NCBI RefSeq assembly: GCF_030651185.1
Contig: NZ_JAUSCJ010000022.1
Coordinates: 310,001-374,000 of the forward strand
Length of the DNA stretch: 64,000 nt
Reading direction: 5' to 3'
From: Phenylobacterium sp.
GTDB lineage: Bacteria; Pseudomonadota; Alphaproteobacteria; Caulobacterales; Caulobacteraceae
Shown: positions 10,100 to 20,750 of the stretch, piece after piece
Layout: every line of letters starts with the position of its first letter
How positions within the stretch are numbered: position 1 is the first letter of the stretch
Position numbers and translations under genes: made by a program
The notes under the pieces: generated by a model
Told to the model about the DNA's origin: nothing
The model's input: the letters and a program-made list of their open reading frames with translations, nothing else
The model's database searches: none

Positions 10100-11364
10100 A
10101 GCTGATCGGCCAGCTCTGGGTCCAGGTGCTGGCGGCCACCGCGGCCGGCGCCCTGCTGGGCCATTTCTGGCCGGACCTCGGGGCGGCGATGAAGCCGCTG
10201 GGGGACGCCTTCATCGCGCTGGTGAAGATGATCATTCCGCCGGTGATCTTCTGCACCGTGGTTCACGGGGTGGCCGGTATGGGGGACTTCGCCAAGGTCG
10301 GCCGGGTGACCGGCAAGGCGCTGGCCTATTTCCTGGCGGTGACCGCCCTGGCGTTGGTGTTCGCCATGACGGCGGCCAATGTCTTCCAGCCGGGAGCTGG
10401 CCTGAACGTCGACCCGGCGGCGCTCAACACCGGCCTGGTCGCCGACTACGCCAGGCAGGCGCAAGCCCAGACCGTGCCGCAGTTCCTGGCGGCCGTGATC
10501 CCGACGACCTTCGTCTCGGCCTTCGTCCAGCCCAACGTGCTGCAGGTGCTGTTCGTGGCCCTGCTGTTCGCCTTCGCCCTGGCGCTCACCGGCGAGCGGG
10601 GCAAGCCGGTGCTGGACCTGATCGAGCGGGTCGCCGAGGTGTTCTTCAATGTCGTCGGCTTCATCATGCGCGCCGCGCCCATCGGCGCCTTCGGGGCCAT
10701 GGCCTTTGCGGTGGGAAAATTCGGGTCTGCGGCCCTGCTCTCGCTGGGCGCGCTGATCCTGGAGTTCTGGATCGTCTGCCTGGTCTTCGTCTTCGGGGTG
10801 ATGGGCGCCATCGCCTGGGCGGTCGGGGTCAACATCTTCCGGTTGCTCGGCCTGCTGAAGGAGGAGATCGCCATCGTGGCGGGCTCAGGCTCCACCGAGG
10901 CGGTGCTGCCCCGGGTGATGCAGAAGCTCAAAGGGCTCGGCTGCGACGAGGGGGTCGTCGGGCTGGTGGTTCCCACCGGCTATTCCTTCAATCTCGACGG
11001 CACCTGCCTCTACCTGGCGACGGCGGCGATCTTCCTGGCCCAGGCGACCAACACCCCCATGAGCCTGGCCGACCAGGCGGGTCTGATCGGGGTGATGATG
11101 CTGACCTCGAAGGGCGCGGCGGCGGTGCCAGGGGCGGCCTTCGTGGCCCTGGCCGCGACGCTCGGCACGGTGGGGACGATTCCCGTGGCCTCCATCGCCC
11201 TGGTGCTCGGCGTCCACAAGCTGATGGCCGAGGCCCTGACCTTCGTGAACCTGGTGGGCAACACCCTGGCCAGCATCGTGGTCTGCAAGTGGGAGGGCGC
11301 CATCGACCGCTCCGTCATGGACCCACAGATCGGCTTTGCATCGCGGTCGGAAATTAGTAAGTAA
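10096..11364 (+). CDS. Dicarboxylate/amino acid:cation symporter (DctA/GltP family)
   Basis: The 422-aa inner-membrane carrier starts with GTG overlapping the ligJ stop. Hallmarks of the DAACS family are the hairpin region AGSGSTEAVLP, the PTGYSFNLDGT motif and the C-terminal VNLVGNTLAS region. Family members import C4-dicarboxylates or acidic amino acids with Na+ or H+. Its place inside the lig operon suggests uptake of an acidic aromatic or pathway acid, for example an aromatic or pyrone dicarboxylate; this is inference. The last codons (SEISK, stop) overlap candidate operator 2 in front of ligI, and their AT-rich codons differ from the rest of the gene. Confidence 0.9.
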   Translation: MKLIGQLWVQVLAATAAGALLGHFWPDLGAAMKPLGDAFIALVKMIIPPVIFCTVVHGVAGMGDFAKVGRVTGKALAYFLAVTALALVFAMTAANVFQPGAGLNVDPAALNTGLVADYARQAQAQTVPQFLAAVIPTTFVSAFVQPNVLQVLFVALLFAFALALTGERGKPVLDLIERVAEVFFNVVGFIMRAAPIGAFGAMAFAVGKFGSAALLSLGALILEFWIVCLVFVFGVMGAIAWAVGVNIFRLLGLLKEEIAIVAGSGSTEAVLPRVMQKLKGLGCDEGVVGLVVPTGYSFNLDGTCLYLATAAIFLAQATNTPMSLADQAGLIGVMMLTSKGAAAVPGAAFVALAATLGTVGTIPVASIALVLGVHKLMAEALTFVNLVGNTLASIVVCKWEGAIDRSVMDPQIGFASRSEISK

Positions 11365-11371
11365 GACATAC
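11357..11371. promoter_or_regulatory. Candidate operator 2, GTAAGTAAGACATAC, immediately before ligI
   Basis: It fits GTNNGTNNNACNNAC exactly. It overlaps the stop codon of the symporter gene and ends one base before the ATG of ligI at 11373. There is no clear Shine-Dalgarno sequence in front of ligI, so an internal promoter and a leaderless or nearly leaderless ligIABC message is possible. The similarity to sites at 3993, 21067 and 24798 is seen directly; the role is inferred. Confidence 0.5.
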
Positions 11372-11372
11372 A

Positions 11373-12246
11373 ATGGATGCTGACTGGCTACCCTTCCATC
11401 CGAACCCCACCAGGCCGGCTTATCGGCCGCCGGCCGGCGCGGTCGATGCGCACTGCCATGTGTTTGGGCCTGAGGCGCAGTTCCCCTATGCGCCGGAGCG
11501 CAAGTACACCCCCTGCGACGCGGGCAAGGATCAGCTGTTCGCCCTGCGCGACTTCCTGGGTTTCAGCCGCAACGTGGTGGTCCAGGCCACCTGCCACGGC
11601 AAGGACAACCGGGCCCTGGTGGACGCGCTGAAGGCCTCCAACGGCCTGGCCCGCGGCGTCGCCACGGTGGGGGAGGAGATCACCGAGGCCGAGATCCAGG
11701 CCCTGCACGACGCGGGCGTCCGGGGCGTCCGGTTCAATTTCCTCAAGCGATTGGCCGATTTCACGCCGCACGACGTCTTGCAGCGGATCGCCGCCAAGGT
11801 GGCCCCCTTCGGCTGGCACGTGGTGGTCTATTTCGAGGCCCCCGACCTGGTGGAGCTGCAGCCGCTGTTCACCAGCCTGCCCACCCGGGTGGTGGTGGAC
11901 CATATGGGCCGTCCCGACGTGGCGCTGGGGGTCGAGCATCCGCAGTTCCAGCGGTTCCTCCAGTGGATGAGCGAGGACCCGGATGTGTGGTCCAAGGTCT
12001 CCTGTCCGGAGCGGTTGAGCCTGGCCGGCCCGCCTTATGACGACGTGGTTCCGTTCCAGCGGGCCATCGTCGAGTGCTTCCCCGACCGGGTGCTGTGGGG
12101 CACCGACTGGCCGCACCCCAACCTCAAGGGCCACATGGCCGACGACGGCGTGCTGACCGACCAGATCCCCAAGTTCGCGACGACCGAAGAGGCGCGCCGC
12201 AGGCTGCTGATCGACAATCCGATGGCCCTCTACTGGGGAGACGACC

Positions 12247-12254
<8 letters not shown>
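11373..12254 (+). CDS. ligI: 2-pyrone-4,6-dicarboxylate lactonase
   Basis: The 293-aa amidohydrolase-superfamily hydrolase has VDAHCHVFGP near residues 24-33, a VVVDHMGRP motif and the terminal WGTDWPHPN motif with the catalytic aspartate. LigI hydrolyses 2-pyrone-4,6-dicarboxylate to 4-oxalomesaconate, between LigC and LigU/LigJ. The length equals that of the Sphingobium enzyme. Its last eight bases overlap the GTG start of ligA. A candidate operator directly abuts its start, so it may head a sub-operon ligIABC. Confidence 0.95.
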
Positions 12255-14421
<2,167 letters not shown>

Positions 14422-14425
<4 letters not shown>

Positions 14426-14757
14426 CGACTTGGCGCGGCCGCAGGGAGGGCTTCGCGCAGCGTGGGATGGTGGCGCTGAGGGAGTTCCACGGGCGCCGGG
14501 GGCTCATGTCGCGGGGTTAAGGCGTAATTTATGTCCGACGGCGTCACGTGACTTCCGCCTGCCCACAAGCGTCCGCAGCTACCGCCACCCATCCCCCTGA
14601 TCGAGCCGGTCGAATGGCACGGCGGGATGAAGTCCGGGTGGGTCCACATGAACACCAGCATGGCCGCGGCGAAGCCGAACACGATGTAGCCCGCCCAGGC
14701 CCAGAAGATGGCTCTGGGATCCTTCTCGACTTCATCTTCCTTGCGGCGCCATTTCAT
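14422..14757 (-). CDS. Small single-pass membrane protein, unknown
   Basis: A minus-strand frame of 111 aa starts at the ATG at 14757 (MKWRRKEDEVEKDP). A charged N-terminus is followed by one clear membrane helix (residues about 19-41, AIFWAWAGYIVFGFAAAML) and a low-complexity Pro/His/Gly tail. The frame could start 24 codons earlier at 14829. No family recognised and the ribosome site is weak. The helix looks real, but the tail over 14422-14540 may be untranslated in related strains. It converges on ligC. Confidence 0.42.
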
Positions 14758-14910
14758 AGCGCGGATTGTTTCTTGGATGCGGGTCGGATCACGGTGCTGC
14801 GGAATGTACACACCCCGCCGGGCCGGCAAAGCTAAAGTGGCGGTCGTGTCGCGAGCCGGGGCGCATGTCTTTGAGGTCGGGGCCGCGCCGCAGGCGAGCG
14901 CGCCAGCACC

Positions 14911-16014
14911 TTATTTCATCAGGCCAGCCTTGCGCAGCGCGTCTTCTATCACAGTGCCGATGGCCGAGACCTTGGACAGGGCGGTGTGCGCCGGCGGCAG
15001 GCGGATCGCGCCGGGCTCTTCGGCCAGTTGCGTGGCCAGCGGAACCTCGACCTCGTGGATCAGCCCCCAGCCGGCGGCGATGGCGCGGGTGGAGGCCAGG
15101 CCAACGTCGAGCATATAGGCGCCGCTGACGCCGCCTCCGGCCGACCCGTCCGGCTTCAGCGGCACGCCGTGGCCCATGCCGGCCACCAGATTATGCTCCA
15201 GCAGGGCGCGGCCCTTGGCGTCGCGCCAGGTGCGGCGGGTGTGGCCGCCTTCGGTCTCCGTGTGGCTGGGGTCGGCGTCCAGGCCATGGACGCCGCGCCA
15301 CTGGGCCAGCACCGCCTCGCCGTTCGAGGCGTTGACCGTGTGATCGGCCGAGCCATGCCAGACCGAGACGCTGGGCCAGGGCCCCTTGTGTGGGCTGGCC
15401 TTGCGGATCGCGGTCGCCAAGGCCGCTGGGTCCGGACCGCCATGGCCGCGCATGGCGTCGAAGGCCTCGGGCACGGAGGTCGCGACTCCGAAGGGCAGGC
15501 CCGCGATCACCGCGCCGCCCGCGAAGACCTCGGGATAGGTCGCCAGCATCACGCTGGCCATGGCGCCGCCCGCCGACAGGCCGGTGACGAAGACCCTGCG
15601 GCGGTCAATGCCGTGAGCGGCGATCATCGCCTCGGTCATCTGGCGGATCGAGGCAGCCTCACCCCGGCCGCGGCGGGTGTCGCCGGGCTCGAACCAGTTG
15701 AAGCAGAGGTTGAAGTTGTTGGTGCGGACCTGCTCGGGGAACAGCAGGGCGAATCCAGCCGCGTCGGCCAGGGCCGACCAGCCGGAGCCCAGGTCGTATT
15801 CCGCGGCGCTCTGGGTGCAGCCGTGCAGAACCACCACGAGCGGCGCGCCCTTCGGCAGATGTTCCGGGACGTAGGCGAGGGCGCGCAGGGCGCCGGGATT
15901 GCCGCCGAAGCCGGTGAGCTGCGTCAGGCGCTCGGAGCCCTCTCGGGTTCCGATGGCGGCGGCGGCGTCGCGGAAGGCGGTCATCCGCATCACGGTGTCG
16001 GAGAGGGAGCGCAT
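14911..16014 (-). CDS. PHB depolymerase-family esterase (LpqC type)
   Basis: The 367-aa alpha/beta hydrolase has an oxyanion-hole region VVLHGCTQ (residues 62-69), lipase box GLSAGGAM with S147, acid D224 in GSADHTV and H282 in GMGHGVP. This is the arrangement of the esterase/PHB depolymerase family. No signal peptide is evident at the chosen start, so it may act in the cytoplasm on polyhydroxybutyrate or on ester conjugates such as feruloyl esters. The start at 16014 is the first ATG; M11 is a possible alternative. It stands alone between unrelated genes. Confidence 0.85.
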   Translation of the reverse strand: MRSLSDTVMRMTAFRDAAAAIGTREGSERLTQLTGFGGNPGALRALAYVPEHLPKGAPLVVVLHGCTQSAAEYDLGSGWSALADAAGFALLFPEQVRTNNFNLCFNWFEPGDTRRGRGEAASIRQMTEAMIAAHGIDRRRVFVTGLSAGGAMASVMLATYPEVFAGGAVIAGLPFGVATSVPEAFDAMRGHGGPDPAALATAIRKASPHKGPWPSVSVWHGSADHTVNASNGEAVLAQWRGVHGLDADPSHTETEGGHTRRTWRDAKGRALLEHNLVAGMGHGVPLKPDGSAGGGVSGAYMLDVGLASTRAIAAGWGLIHEVEVPLATQLAEEPGAIRLPPAHTALSKVSAIGTVIEDALRKAGLMK

Positions 16015-16118
16015 TGGGAGCCTTTCGAGCCAGGGCCGAAGGGCGCTGACCTAGCGGAAACGCACATGCAGCATAGATCGTTGCTGCGGTGCAGCAAAGA
16101 CTCCTGTTCGACGACCCT

Positions 16119-16153
16119 AGAGCCCCGTTTCGAATGAATCGAAACGGGGCTCT
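16119..16153. repeat. Perfect 15-bp inverted repeat with GANTC sites
   Basis: AGAGCCCCGTTTCGA (16119-16133) pairs perfectly with TCGAAACGGGGCTCT (16139-16153) around a five-base loop ATGAA. A GAATC (16136-16140) spans loop and stem, and a GATTC (16155-16159) follows. It lies upstream of the esterase gene. There is no T-run, so a simple intrinsic terminator is unlikely. It looks like a dispersed intergenic element, but no second copy is in this window. Confidence 0.7.
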
Positions 16154-16182
16154 GGATTCCTAACTTGGTCGCTCTTCCTGAT

Positions 16183-16207
16183 CGCCTGACTTGATCCAAG
16201 TCAGGCG
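16183..16207. repeat. Inverted repeat CGCCTGACTT...AAGTCAGGCG
   Basis: Perfect 10-bp arms (16183-16192 and 16198-16207) around GATCC. It lies ten bases downstream of the stop of the minus-strand gene ending at 16217. It may terminate that gene, but no T-run follows on either strand. Confidence 0.5.
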
Positions 16208-16216
16208 GGGAACGCT

Positions 16217-16840
16217 CTAGCGCCCGGCGCGGCGCGCGGCGAGGCGGGCCGGGTCCAGGCGGGAGATCAGCAGATCCACCTCGGTGCCGTCGCCGGGGCG
16301 GCCGGGTCCAGGGTGCGCCGAGCGGTGGCGGCCGACCTCCTGCTGGATCAGGGAGACGAACTCCTTGAGCGCGTCCTCGGCCACCAGGGCCAGTTCGGCC
16401 TGTTCCGCGGCGCCCGCCTTGGGCAGGCGCAGGGCCACGTGGTGGGCGGCGATCAGCTTGTCGAGGATCTGCGGGCGGCGCCCGCGATAGGCGCGCGGCT
16501 TCTCCTGGCCGAAGCGGCCCGCCGGCTGATTGCGGAAGAACAGGCGGCCCTGCTCGGTGAGCACCGAGGTTGCGAAGACGATCTCCGTCAGGCGTTCGCG
16601 CGCGGCCTCGGCGGGGATCTGGTCGGTGCGCAGGCTGGTGAGCAGGACCAGGGACTGCAGGGCCTGGATGGCGCGGTCGGCCCAGCTGTGGACGTCGTCG
16701 CGCCGCAGGGTCTCGGCCCGCCAGCGCAGGGCGCCGCCCATCAGGGCGAGCAGGGCCAGGATGGCCGAGGCGATGGCGGCCAGGTCCTCTCCGGACAGCG
16801 TGTCGATCATGGCGGCCCCCGCAAGCTTGGCCGCGATCAA
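16217..16840 (-). CDS. Hypothetical protein with N-terminal membrane helix
   Basis: The 207-aa protein has one hydrophobic helix (about residues 20-38, AAIASAILALLALMGGAL), followed by a soluble, Arg-rich helical domain with conserved-looking stretches (HSWADRAIQALQSLVLL and LTEIVFATSVLTEQGRLFF) and a basic tail. An alternative start is M11 at 16810. No family recognised. It probably sits on the inner membrane with the large domain in the cytoplasm. No operon partner is evident; the flavoprotein gene upstream ends 42 bases away on the same strand. Confidence 0.65.
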   Translation of the reverse strand: MIAAKLAGAAMIDTLSGEDLAAIASAILALLALMGGALRWRAETLRRDDVHSWADRAIQALQSLVLLTSLRTDQIPAEAARERLTEIVFATSVLTEQGRLFFRNQPAGRFGQEKPRAYRGRRPQILDKLIAAHHVALRLPKAGAAEQAELALVAEDALKEFVSLIQQEVGRHRSAHPGPGRPGDGTEVDLLISRLDPARLAARRAGR

Positions 16841-16882
16841 AGCCGGGATCGCCGTGGCGCGATAGGGGCTTCGCCTGGAGGG

Positions 16883-17785
16883 CTACTCGGCCTCTCTCAA
16901 CCGGTTGTGCAGGGCGGTGGCGGCGATGGCGGCCTCGCCCTGGGCGGTGCTGATCTGGTTGAGGCCGCGGACCAGGTCGCCGGCCGCGTAGAGGCCCGGC
17001 ACGGTGGTCTGCTGGTGGTCATCGACGATCAGACGCCCGTCGCCGCAGCGCCGCGCGCCAGCCTGAACCGCGAGATCCGTACGCGGATCGACGCCCAGAG
17101 CCGTGTAGACCGCGTCGAATTCCAGGCGGCCCTGGTCGGTGAAGGCGAGCGCCGTGAGCCGCTCGTGGTCGAGGACCACCTCCTGGAGGGGAGCCTCGAT
17201 CAGCCGGATCCCCGCCTTGACCAGGCTTGCGCGCTCGTCGTCCGGCAGGGCCTCGGCGGTCCCCGTATGGATCAGGCTGACCTTGTCGCTGTAGGTCGTC
17301 AGGAAGAGGGCCTCGCGCACACCCAGGGGGCCGTCGCCGATCACCGCCAAGGCCTGGCCCGTCACCTCGAAGCCGTCGCAGATGGGGCAGATGCGAACCA
17401 GGGACCGGCGCACCGCGGCCTCGACGCCGGGCAGGTCGGGCAGGCGGTCGACGACGCCCGTGGCGAGGATCACCGACCGGGCGGAGAGGGTGCGGTGGCC
17501 GGTGATGATCTTGAAACCGTCGCCCTCGACCGCGAGACCGGTGACCTGGGCCTCTTCGACCTTGGCCCCGAACGCCTCGGCCTGGCGGCGGGTGCGCTCC
17601 AGCAGGTCGGTACCCACGATCCCGCCCGGAAAACCCGGATGGTTGTGGCTGCGGGGGATCCAGGCCGCGCGGCTGTCGCCGTCGTGCAGCACCAGGACCT
17701 GGCGGCGGAAGCGGGCCAGATAGATGGCCGCGGCCAGGCCGGCGGGCCCGGCGCCGATGACGATGGCGTCCAGACGCTCGGCCAT
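16883..17785 (-). CDS. Thioredoxin-reductase-like FAD/NAD(P) oxidoreductase
   Basis: The 300-aa protein starts at the ATG at 17785. It has the FAD-binding motif GAGPAGLAAA (residues 11-20), the redox pair CPIC (C133, C136) in the NAD(P) domain, a short NAD site IGDGPLG and the terminal GLYAAGDL motif. The two-cysteine disulfide places it in the low-molecular-weight thioredoxin reductase family. The true partner may be another thiol protein, since the HNHPGFPGG loop is typical of TrxR-like orphans. It follows the transglutaminase-like gene by two bases, so the two form an operon. Confidence 0.85.
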   Translation of the reverse strand: MAERLDAIVIGAGPAGLAAAIYLARFRRQVLVLHDGDSRAAWIPRSHNHPGFPGGIVGTDLLERTRRQAEAFGAKVEEAQVTGLAVEGDGFKIITGHRTLSARSVILATGVVDRLPDLPGVEAAVRRSLVRICPICDGFEVTGQALAVIGDGPLGVREALFLTTYSDKVSLIHTGTAEALPDDERASLVKAGIRLIEAPLQEVVLDHERLTALAFTDQGRLEFDAVYTALGVDPRTDLAVQAGARRCGDGRLIVDDHQQTTVPGLYAAGDLVRGLNQISTAQGEAAIAATALHNRLREAE

Positions 17786-17787
17786 GG

Positions 17788-18570
17788 CTAGCCCTTGGTC
17801 TTCTCGATGGTGAAGCTCTGACTGACCAGCTCGGCCTTGCCGAAGATGGTCATGAAGGCGATGTCGGCGGCGTCCAGGCCGGTGGCGACCCGGACCAGGC
17901 CGTCGATGGGCGCCAGGCCGGTGGCGTCGATCAGCCGCCAACGGCCGCCCAGATAGACCTCGGCCACGGCGTGCAGGTCCGGCGGCTCCAGCTTCCAGGC
18001 ATAGGCCGAGACGGCGCGGGCCGGGATGTCGGCGGCGCGGCACAGGCTGATGGCCAGGTGGGCGAAGTCGCGGCAGACGCCGGCGCGATCCACGAAGGTG
18101 TCCATCGCGGTGGTCGTGGCGTCGCTGACGCCGGCCTCATAGACCAGATGCCCGCCGATCCATTCGACGATGGCGGCCACCTTGTCGCCGCCCTTGAGCG
18201 TGCCGAACTCCTTGTCCACAAAGGCCTCGAAACGGTCCGAGGGACAGTAGCGGCTCGCGCGCAGATAGCGCAGGGCCTCGCCGGGCAGGTCGCGGATGGC
18301 GGTGGCGGCGCAGCCCTTCAGGTTCGCGTCCCGGGCCAGCAGTTCGACCTGGGCGGTATAGGCGATGGCCACTTCGCCATGGGCGGTGAAGACCGCGCGG
18401 CGCTCGCCGGTGACGGAGTCGTCCAGGCGGGCGATCTCGGCGGCCGGCGTGAGGGTCAGGCGCTCGGAATGGATCGCCTGGTCCGGCGCACGGGCGGCCT
18501 CAAGCAGCAGCAGAACTTCGCACGGGTGCTCGAAGCTGTAGGTCAGGTCGGCCTGGATCGACAGTCGCAT
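17788..18570 (-). CDS. Transglutaminase-like cysteine protease family protein
   Basis: The 260-aa protein has an N-terminal beta domain and a transglutaminase-like core with catalytic C166 (GVCRDFAH), H200 (DLHAVAEV) and D215 (IDATG). Such bacterial proteins are mostly predicted peptidases or amidases and rarely true transglutaminases. No signal peptide, so probably cytoplasmic. It is followed after two bases by the TrxR-like gene, suggesting joint expression; the link in function is not known. Confidence 0.85.
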   Translation of the reverse strand: MRLSIQADLTYSFEHPCEVLLLLEAARAPDQAIHSERLTLTPAAEIARLDDSVTGERRAVFTAHGEVAIAYTAQVELLARDANLKGCAATAIRDLPGEALRYLRASRYCPSDRFEAFVDKEFGTLKGGDKVAAIVEWIGGHLVYEAGVSDATTTAMDTFVDRAGVCRDFAHLAISLCRAADIPARAVSAYAWKLEPPDLHAVAEVYLGGRWRLIDATGLAPIDGLVRVATGLDAADIAFMTIFGKAELVSQSFTIEKTKG

Positions 18571-18707
18571 GAGAGCCCTCCGCGCGGCCCAACGCGCGGG
18601 AGCGGCGGACGTTGCCGAGCGCTTGTATCAGGCGTTCGCGCCTTGGCCCCAGGCGGATCAGGCGGCCGCCTGGGTTTCCATCTTCAGGCGCGATCGATGG
18701 CTGACAG

Positions 18708-18977
18708 CTAGGTGTCGGTCTGTGGTTCGCCGCCTTCGCGCATCAGGAAGGCGAGGATCTCAGCCACCGCCACGAACAGGCGCTCCGGGATTTCCGCGTC
18801 CAGCTCGACCTTGGAGAGCGCCTCGGCCAGCAGGGGGTTGTGCTCCAGGGGGACGCCGTGCGCCTCGGCCGCGGCGATGATCCGTTCGCCCACCCGTCCA
18901 CGGCCGGCGGCCACCACGCGGGGCGCGCCCGGGGCGTCGTACTGCAGGGCGACGGCGAGGCGGCGGTCGTTGCTCAT
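18708..18977 (-). CDS. FlhB-like protein (C-terminal export-gate domain only)
   Basis: The 89-aa protein matches the cytoplasmic C-terminal domain of FlhB/EscU proteins (ALQYD, RVVAAGRG, GVPLEHNPLLAEAL, IPERLFVAVAEILAFL). It lacks the membrane part and the NPTH autocleavage loop. Stand-alone FlhB C-domain paralogues occur next to fliK-like genes in several bacteria. The start at 18977 overlaps the stop of the FliK-like gene by four bases. It may modulate the substrate switch of the flagellar export gate; this is inference. Confidence 0.85.
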   Translation of the reverse strand: MSNDRRLAVALQYDAPGAPRVVAAGRGRVGERIIAAAEAHGVPLEHNPLLAEALSKVELDAEIPERLFVAVAEILAFLMREGGEPQTDT

Positions 18978-20083
18978 GCCGACTGGTCCAGCAGGCGGCC
19001 CGCGGGTGTCGCCGGCGCGGGCGGCGGGCCGGAGTGCACGACCAGTTCGAGCTGCAGGCTGGCGGCGGCGAGCGCCCGGGCCAGCATCGGCTGGGCCGCG
19101 CGCAGGCGCTCGGCGGTGTCGGCGCGCAGCACCCAGAGGCTGACGCGGGCCAGGTCGCCGTCGAAGGCCACCTGGGCGTCCACCGGGCCGACGGGCTCGA
19201 AGTCGACGGAGAAGCGGGCGCGCCACAGGGGCTCGCGGTCTTCGTCGCGCGCGCGACCCTGGCTGTCGCGGCTGATCTCGAACTGGGCGACGCCGGGACC
19301 CTGGGGGGTCTGGAGCGGGGTCTCGAACCACCAGCGGCTGGGGTCGTCGGGCCTCTCCGGCTCGGGCAGGGAGGCCATCTGCAGCAGGTCGATGTGGGCG
19401 AGCGCGCCCTGGGTCTCGGCGGCCAGGGCCTCGCTGATGGCGCCGGCGGCGGCGCCCAAGGGCAGGCTGGGCATGGCCGCCTTCTGGGCCGAGGTGGGGG
19501 CGCCGCCATAGGGTGGCGGGGGCGTGGCGCCGGGAGGTCGCCGGGTGGCGGGGCCAAGCGCCTGGCGCAGCACCAGGAGGGCGGCCTTGAGGTCGCTGCC
19601 GAGCGGGGAAGTCTCGGGGTCGGCGGCGAGGTTGGCCTCCAGAAACAGGCCGGAGGTCTTCAGCGCCCGCTTGATGTCCGCGCCTCGCACCGCCGGGTCC
19701 AGGGGGATCAGCTGGGCCAGCATCTGCAGGGCCGCGGCCCGGGCGGGGGGCGACAGGGCCTGGGTGCGAAGGGCCTGGCTGAGATCTGCCATCAACGGGG
19801 CCAGGCCGCTCTGGCGGGTCAGGGCGCTGCGCAGGGCCTGGGCCATGGCCTGGGCCGGGGTCTGGGGCAGGAGCGGCGCGAGGCCCGGCTGGGACGAGGT
19901 CTTTGCCGCGCCGACCCGGGTCAGCGACTCGACCGGCTGGGACGGATCGACCGCGTCGGCCTCCACCGCCCGCTGCATCTCGCGCAACAGCTGGCCGCCC
20001 TGCACCCGGGTGACGGGGCGCACGGGGGCGAGCGCCGGCACCTGTGCGGCGGTGGGGATCGTCCCCAGGGGGGCGACCTTCAT
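18974..20083 (-). CDS. Flagellar hook-length control protein FliK-like
   Basis: The 369-aa protein has a Pro/Ala/Gln-rich, poorly structured N-terminal two thirds and a C-terminal domain of FliK type (about residues 250-350, with FSVDFEPVGPVDAQVAFDG and VSLWVLRADTAERLRAAQP). FliK senses hook length and signals FlhB to switch substrate. Coupling to a FlhB-domain gene fits this. No other flagellar gene is present, so it could be a secondary FliK paralogue. Confidence 0.75.
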   Translation of the reverse strand: MKVAPLGTIPTAAQVPALAPVRPVTRVQGGQLLREMQRAVEADAVDPSQPVESLTRVGAAKTSSQPGLAPLLPQTPAQAMAQALRSALTRQSGLAPLMADLSQALRTQALSPPARAAALQMLAQLIPLDPAVRGADIKRALKTSGLFLEANLAADPETSPLGSDLKAALLVLRQALGPATRRPPGATPPPPYGGAPTSAQKAAMPSLPLGAAAGAISEALAAETQGALAHIDLLQMASLPEPERPDDPSRWWFETPLQTPQGPGVAQFEISRDSQGRARDEDREPLWRARFSVDFEPVGPVDAQVAFDGDLARVSLWVLRADTAERLRAAQPMLARALAAASLQLELVVHSGPPPAPATPAGRLLDQSA

Positions 20084-20163
20084 GGCGCGGCCTGTCTGGA
20101 CACGCCTTGATTCTAGGGGCGCGGGGTGAAGCGGTCCTTAAGGGCCGTGGCGGCGTGGGCCAG

Positions 20164-20556
20164 CTAGGTCGCCGGCGCCCGGTAGGGAAGGTAGCCGCGC
20201 TCCACCATGCGACGCATGGCTTCATAGGCCTCGGCGAGTTCCTCATAGGCCTGGCGGAGCCGGCCCAGGCGGGAGATCTGCTCGTGGCTGGGGCTGATGC
20301 CGTCGCTCAGGGTCAAGGCTTCCTTGACCCACTGGGCCCGGGCCATGGCGGCGGCTACCGCCATCCGCTGGAACTTCTGGGAATCGGCGTGGCCCAGCAC
20401 CGCGCCGATCACCTCCTTGTTGGAGGCGAAGGCCGTGTAGTCGATCTGCTCCAGCTGACCGCGCATGCGCCGCTGGGCGTGGGGATCGTCGCTGGTGTCC
20501 TGCGGCTCGAAGTGATCGATCGCGTGCCTGTGGAAGCTGGACGTACGGGTCGCCAT
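20164..20556 (-). CDS. Hypothetical helical protein
   Basis: The 130-aa, soluble and mostly helical protein is basic at its N-terminus (MATRTSSFHRHAIDHF). The C-terminal half has repeated Arg-Gln-Ala-Tyr-Glu helices (RLRQAYEELAEAYEAMRR). No family recognised. It lies 80 bases upstream of the FliK-like gene on the same strand and may belong to a motility-related unit. An AAAGGGA ribosome site precedes the ATG, which supports the start. Confidence 0.7.
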   Translation of the reverse strand: MATRTSSFHRHAIDHFEPQDTSDDPHAQRRMRGQLEQIDYTAFASNKEVIGAVLGHADSQKFQRMAVAAAMARAQWVKEALTLSDGISPSHEQISRLGRLRQAYEELAEAYEAMRRMVERGYLPYRAPAT

Positions 20557-20614
20557 GGCGGCTCCCTTTCCTGTTCAGCCTTCACCCTAGGCGCCTCAGG
20601 CCTTCGAAGCCGTT

Positions 20615-20650
20615 AAGAGCGAAGTCTACGACATAAGACTACTCGCTCTT
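20615..20650. repeat. Interrupted hairpin between divergent genes
   Basis: AAGAGCGA (20615-20622) plus AGTCT pair with AGACT plus TCGCTCTT (20643-20650), with a two-base bulge and an eight-base loop. It lies between the divergent hypothetical gene and the Flp pilin gene, about 100 bases before the pilin ATG. The role is unknown; no T-run supports a terminator. Confidence 0.4.
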
Positions 20651-20750
20651 TAAGGGTGTTTGGAAAGCCTTGCTTCAACCTGTCCGGGCAAGTTGCGCCA
20701 CAGCGTCACGGGCATGGGTCCGCTGGCGCTCCCAGAAGGGGAAGGTGTGC

